64,000 bases of DNA from an uncultured Pirellulaceae bacterium (GTDB taxonomy: Bacteria > Planctomycetota > Planctomycetia > Pirellulales > Pirellulaceae): assembly GCA_905480235.1 (NCBI GenBank), contig CAJQPP010000006.1:1-64000 (forward strand), in the 5' to 3' direction. The translations under genes and the position numbers were made by a program. This document shows, in pieces, positions 61,035-64,000 of the stretch. The stretch's first letter is position 1. Every line of letters starts with the position of its first letter. The notes below the pieces were generated by a model. The model was not told the origin of the DNA, did not search any database, and saw only the letters and a program-made list of their open reading frames with translations.

Positions 61035-63062
61035 TCAAAAACCAAATTGCTGAAGAAAAGGTATTATCTGCTCGATCGGCATCAAAATCTCGCACAGCAG
61101 AGCTCGCTCCCGAAAATTCATGCTGGCGCACGCCATGCGCCTATCTGGACTCTCACTGGTCCCTTTTATGGCCGGCGCAAATCCCAGCAAATGGCTTACG
61201 CGAGCAGGGCAAAAATAACACTGCAACGGCCCTGATTGAGGATCCAAGCCCTGCTTTTCAAACTGCTCGAAAATGGGGCTTCGAGCTTCTTGGACATCAC
61301 CCATAATCCGCTGCAAGCGCGCATCATTGGAACCCAACACAAAAATCATATGCTCATCCACCTGCACCAACTTTACTCGGTTCCATTGACTCCCAAAGAG
61401 TTGCCGCATGACGGTATTTATTTGCTCCAGTTCACGCTCAGTTTTGGAGGGATCCGGAGTAATTTCTATGACATGGAAATCGCGGTTAGCAATCTTGCCC
61501 TGCGCCTCCTGCATTTCAAATCCTGGGTTGAGCGTGCTCCAAAACCAGGGGTCGGATAGTGCGGTCACCTGTTTATCTTGCTCTGCCAAACGTTGCAAAC
61601 TGGCAAGGGTGCGCCCGCCGCGCCGGCGCAGTCGCCGATCCCCCGCATCAATCGCCCTTTCGAGGTCCGGAATTGCGGCGGGGCCAATCCAGCGCAAACG
61701 AGTCTCAGCACGCCGCCAAACATTGCTGTCCTCATCCAATAAATCTTTAATCAGGCTCTGAATTTCATCATTCAGTAAATCACTACGCTCGGCTGCCATC
61801 ATGGGATTCTTGACCGAAGTCAAAAAACGCAATTCTTCCATCGCGGCAACAGGATCTTTGGTATCAAGGATACCAACCAGCAGAAACTCACCATCGGGTA
61901 AAACGGCTTCATCAGCCACTCGATTTTGGTAGAGAGCAACTCGTGCTGCATCCAGGTCGTTCCAGGAATCTCCGGCTATTTCTGTAGCCAGCTGTAAGAT
62001 ATTACCCTGCAAAAATTGGAATTCATCTTCCTGAGCTAATTCCGTCATCACCAGCTGTGGCAAAACGCGTGTCGCAGCGGAGGACGGAAACGCGTCCAAC
62101 TGAATACTCCCGGCGACCAGTAAATCTTTTGCTTCCAGCCCAAGACCAGGCCTCCAGTCGCGCCGAACCGCCTTGAGGTCTACCAGTTCTGCCAAGGACT
62201 CGTTGTCATCGAGAAAGGAGCCAAGGTGCACTCTGACGAAATTTTTCTGAATGTATTTCAGGCTGAATAATCCAACTATGAAATTTCGAAAAATTTCATT
62301 GGCTCTCTTTAACCATATCAATTCTGATTCGGCAAGCGTGGCCTCAAAAAACTCCATCCGCTTATCCAAGTTAAACTGCAACAAATCGGAATCGGCATTC
62401 AATGCACCGAAAAACGTAATTCCTGATTCATCAAATACTTTCCAACTTTCTTTATCGAGCCTTTCGTTTAGGAGCGGTGAATTCCAAAATGCTTCTGATT
62501 TTTCTCGATCGTCCAGAGTAGACAAAAGTAAATCCTGACCTCGGACTTTGGCCTGACATTCATCCTCGACTATAAATCGCAGCCAGTACGGAACCTCCAC
62601 CGACTTAAAAAAATTCTCGGCGTCCATCCAATCATCCAGATCCAGCAACTTTTTCTTTAAAATCTGTTTTGGCTTTTCACCCGCTAGTAACTGAAGCTGA
62701 ACGAACTCATGCGCTGGAGATTCAAACTTAAAATCTTGTGGTACATAAATAATGGCACCTTGGCTGGTGTCGATAGTGCCACCAGTGTATTCCGGTAAAA
62801 AAAAGGGGACGTAAAAGCCCCACGATGGACCACCTTCGCTTTCCCAGTCTTCGCAAAGCTTCGTCAGACTACTCCTTAGAGCTCCGACATCACCGATCGC
62901 AATTCCCATGTAGCCTGGTTTTACGCGGATCCTTTGTGAAATTGCGGTGCCGGCTCCCGCTTCTTCGCTTTGTGCTTCGACGATGTTCGGCAACCAGCAA
63001 AACACAATCGCCAAGCGACACGCCCACTGCATCAAAAATCGCATTTGCATCATTAAGCTCAT
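61035..63062 (-). CDS. Secreted hypothetical protein with HEAT-like segment
   Basis: 675 aa, signal peptide; RRAETRLRWIGPAAIPDLERAIDAGDRRLRRRGGRTLASLQRL. Confidence 0.75.
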   Translation of the reverse strand: MSLMMQMRFLMQWACRLAIVFCWLPNIVEAQSEEAGAGTAISQRIRVKPGYMGIAIGDVGALRSSLTKLCEDWESEGGPSWGFYVPFFLPEYTGGTIDTSQGAIIYVPQDFKFESPAHEFVQLQLLAGEKPKQILKKKLLDLDDWMDAENFFKSVEVPYWLRFIVEDECQAKVRGQDLLLSTLDDREKSEAFWNSPLLNERLDKESWKVFDESGITFFGALNADSDLLQFNLDKRMEFFEATLAESELIWLKRANEIFRNFIVGLFSLKYIQKNFVRVHLGSFLDDNESLAELVDLKAVRRDWRPGLGLEAKDLLVAGSIQLDAFPSSAATRVLPQLVMTELAQEDEFQFLQGNILQLATEIAGDSWNDLDAARVALYQNRVADEAVLPDGEFLLVGILDTKDPVAAMEELRFLTSVKNPMMAAERSDLLNDEIQSLIKDLLDEDSNVWRRAETRLRWIGPAAIPDLERAIDAGDRRLRRRGGRTLASLQRLAEQDKQVTALSDPWFWSTLNPGFEMQEAQGKIANRDFHVIEITPDPSKTERELEQINTVMRQLFGSQWNRVKLVQVDEHMIFVLGSNDARLQRIMGDVQEARSPIFEQFEKQGLDPQSGPLQCYFCPARVSHLLGFAPAIKGTSESPDRRMACASMNFRERALLCEILMPIEQIIPFLQQFGF

Positions 63063-63187
63063 TCAAGGAATCCGCAGACTCAATTCATAGTCAAGACTTG
63101 GGTAATCGCTAACAACGGACGAACCCGGTTCCATTTCTACCTGCCGAGCTTGGCTGAAGTTTCCAACGACAGAACACTTTCGCGCTT

Positions 63188-64000
63188 TTAATTCAGCTCG
63201 CTAGCCTCTTCCCAATGGTCGTAAAGCTGCTGCATGCGTTCGTTATGGTCAGCCAGCTCGCTTTTAGCCGCTTTCACGGCACCGGGGTCCCGGTGCGTCG
63301 CCGGGTCTGCCAAGCGGAAATGCAACGCCTCGATCGCCGTTTCACAAGCGGCAATATCGTTCTCGAGGTCCGTCACTTTGCGATAGGGAAATTTTCGTTT
63401 TCGTTTGGTCACATCTTGAGCTGCGCGACCTTTTTTCTTGCCTGCGGCTGTCAATCCATAGCTTTTGGCGATCTTCGTTTCTTCCGCTGCCTGTGCCTGT
63501 TTTAGCATGCGATAGGTATCGTAGTTTCCTTCGATCACGCGAGTGCTCTGGTTCTCAAGCAACAAAATATGCGTACATGCGCGATTTAAAAAATAGCGGT
63601 CATGGCTAACCAGCAGAATCGTTCCCTCGAACTCACGCACTGCGGATTCCAAGGCTTCGCGGGCCCATAAATCCAGGTGGTTAGTCGGCTCATCTAGAAT
63701 TAAAAAATTGGCGCGTTGAGCGGCTAGGTTAGCCAAGGCGACACGGTTGCGCTGTCCCCCACTGAGACTCTGCACCTGCTGCAATGCCGTATCGCCCATA
63801 ATGCCAAATCGAGCCAACAAATCTCGGCGTGCCAATTCATTCATCCGCAACTCGGCGGTACTCTCATTCCGCGGACGAATGGCCTCGGCGCTGATCACAT
63901 TGCCGTCGATGCAATTCAAGTGCTGATCAAAGTAACCGACTTCAACACCGGCTCCCATTTTTACGGTTCCAGTATCTGCGGCGTGCTCTCCCAGGAGACA
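63188..64000 (-). CDS. ABC-F family ATPase, C-terminal part (runs off window end)
   Basis: VGYFDQHL, SLSGGQRNRVALANLAAQRANFLILDEPTNHLDLWAREALESAVREFEGTILLVSHDRYFLNRA; reading frame stays open to 64000. Confidence 0.92.
   Translation of the reverse strand, partial: CLLGEHAADTGTVKMGAGVEVGYFDQHLNCIDGNVISAEAIRPRNESTAELRMNELARRDLLARFGIMGDTALQQVQSLSGGQRNRVALANLAAQRANFLILDEPTNHLDLWAREALESAVREFEGTILLVSHDRYFLNRACTHILLLENQSTRVIEGNYDTYRMLKQAQAAEETKIAKSYGLTAAGKKKGRAAQDVTKRKRKFPYRKVTDLENDIAACETAIEALHFRLADPATHRDPGAVKAAKSELADHNERMQQLYDHWEEASELN

Noticed and set aside
1-64000. Search for CRISPR arrays, transposases, phage genes, defence systems, tRNA and rRNA
   Set aside because: None seen; the only clear tandem array is the 13-bp repeat at 25478-25542, which has no spacers.

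Overview
This 64 kb window looks like ordinary chromosomal DNA from a planctomycete (Pirellulales-like), judged from planctomycete-type protein families such as TIGR03009-like, TIGR02603-like heme-binding and many secreted hypotheticals. I found no prophage, transposase, CRISPR array, tRNA or rRNA. Recognisable loci: a partial fliF-like gene; a phenylalanine hydroxylase / SDR / PTPS gene set that looks like a tetrahydrobiopterin operon; CoA-transferase A/B plus an AtoE-type transporter; a split glycine cleavage system (gcvT-gcvH on +, gcvP on -) with a clear tandem glycine riboswitch before gcvP; a 2028-aa alpha-2-macroglobulin-like protein with a CxEQ thioester motif; an unusual sigma-70 factor with N-terminal HTH modules; two adjacent purine nucleoside phosphorylase paralogues that differ at a specificity residue; a TolC/MacA/MacB-type efflux operon whose adaptor carries an EF-hand-like tail; rhomboid, class II aldolase, dGTPase, PIN-TRAM, cytochrome, methyltransferase, deoxyhypusine-synthase-like, WaaP-like kinase + DUF4105, S9 and S46 peptidase genes; and a partial ABC-F gene. 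The observations most worth follow-up are the sigma factor, the BH4/PAH operon, the PNP pair, the esterase-like protein lacking its catalytic triad, the EF-hand adaptor and the riboswitch. All family calls come from reading motifs by eye; no database search was run.
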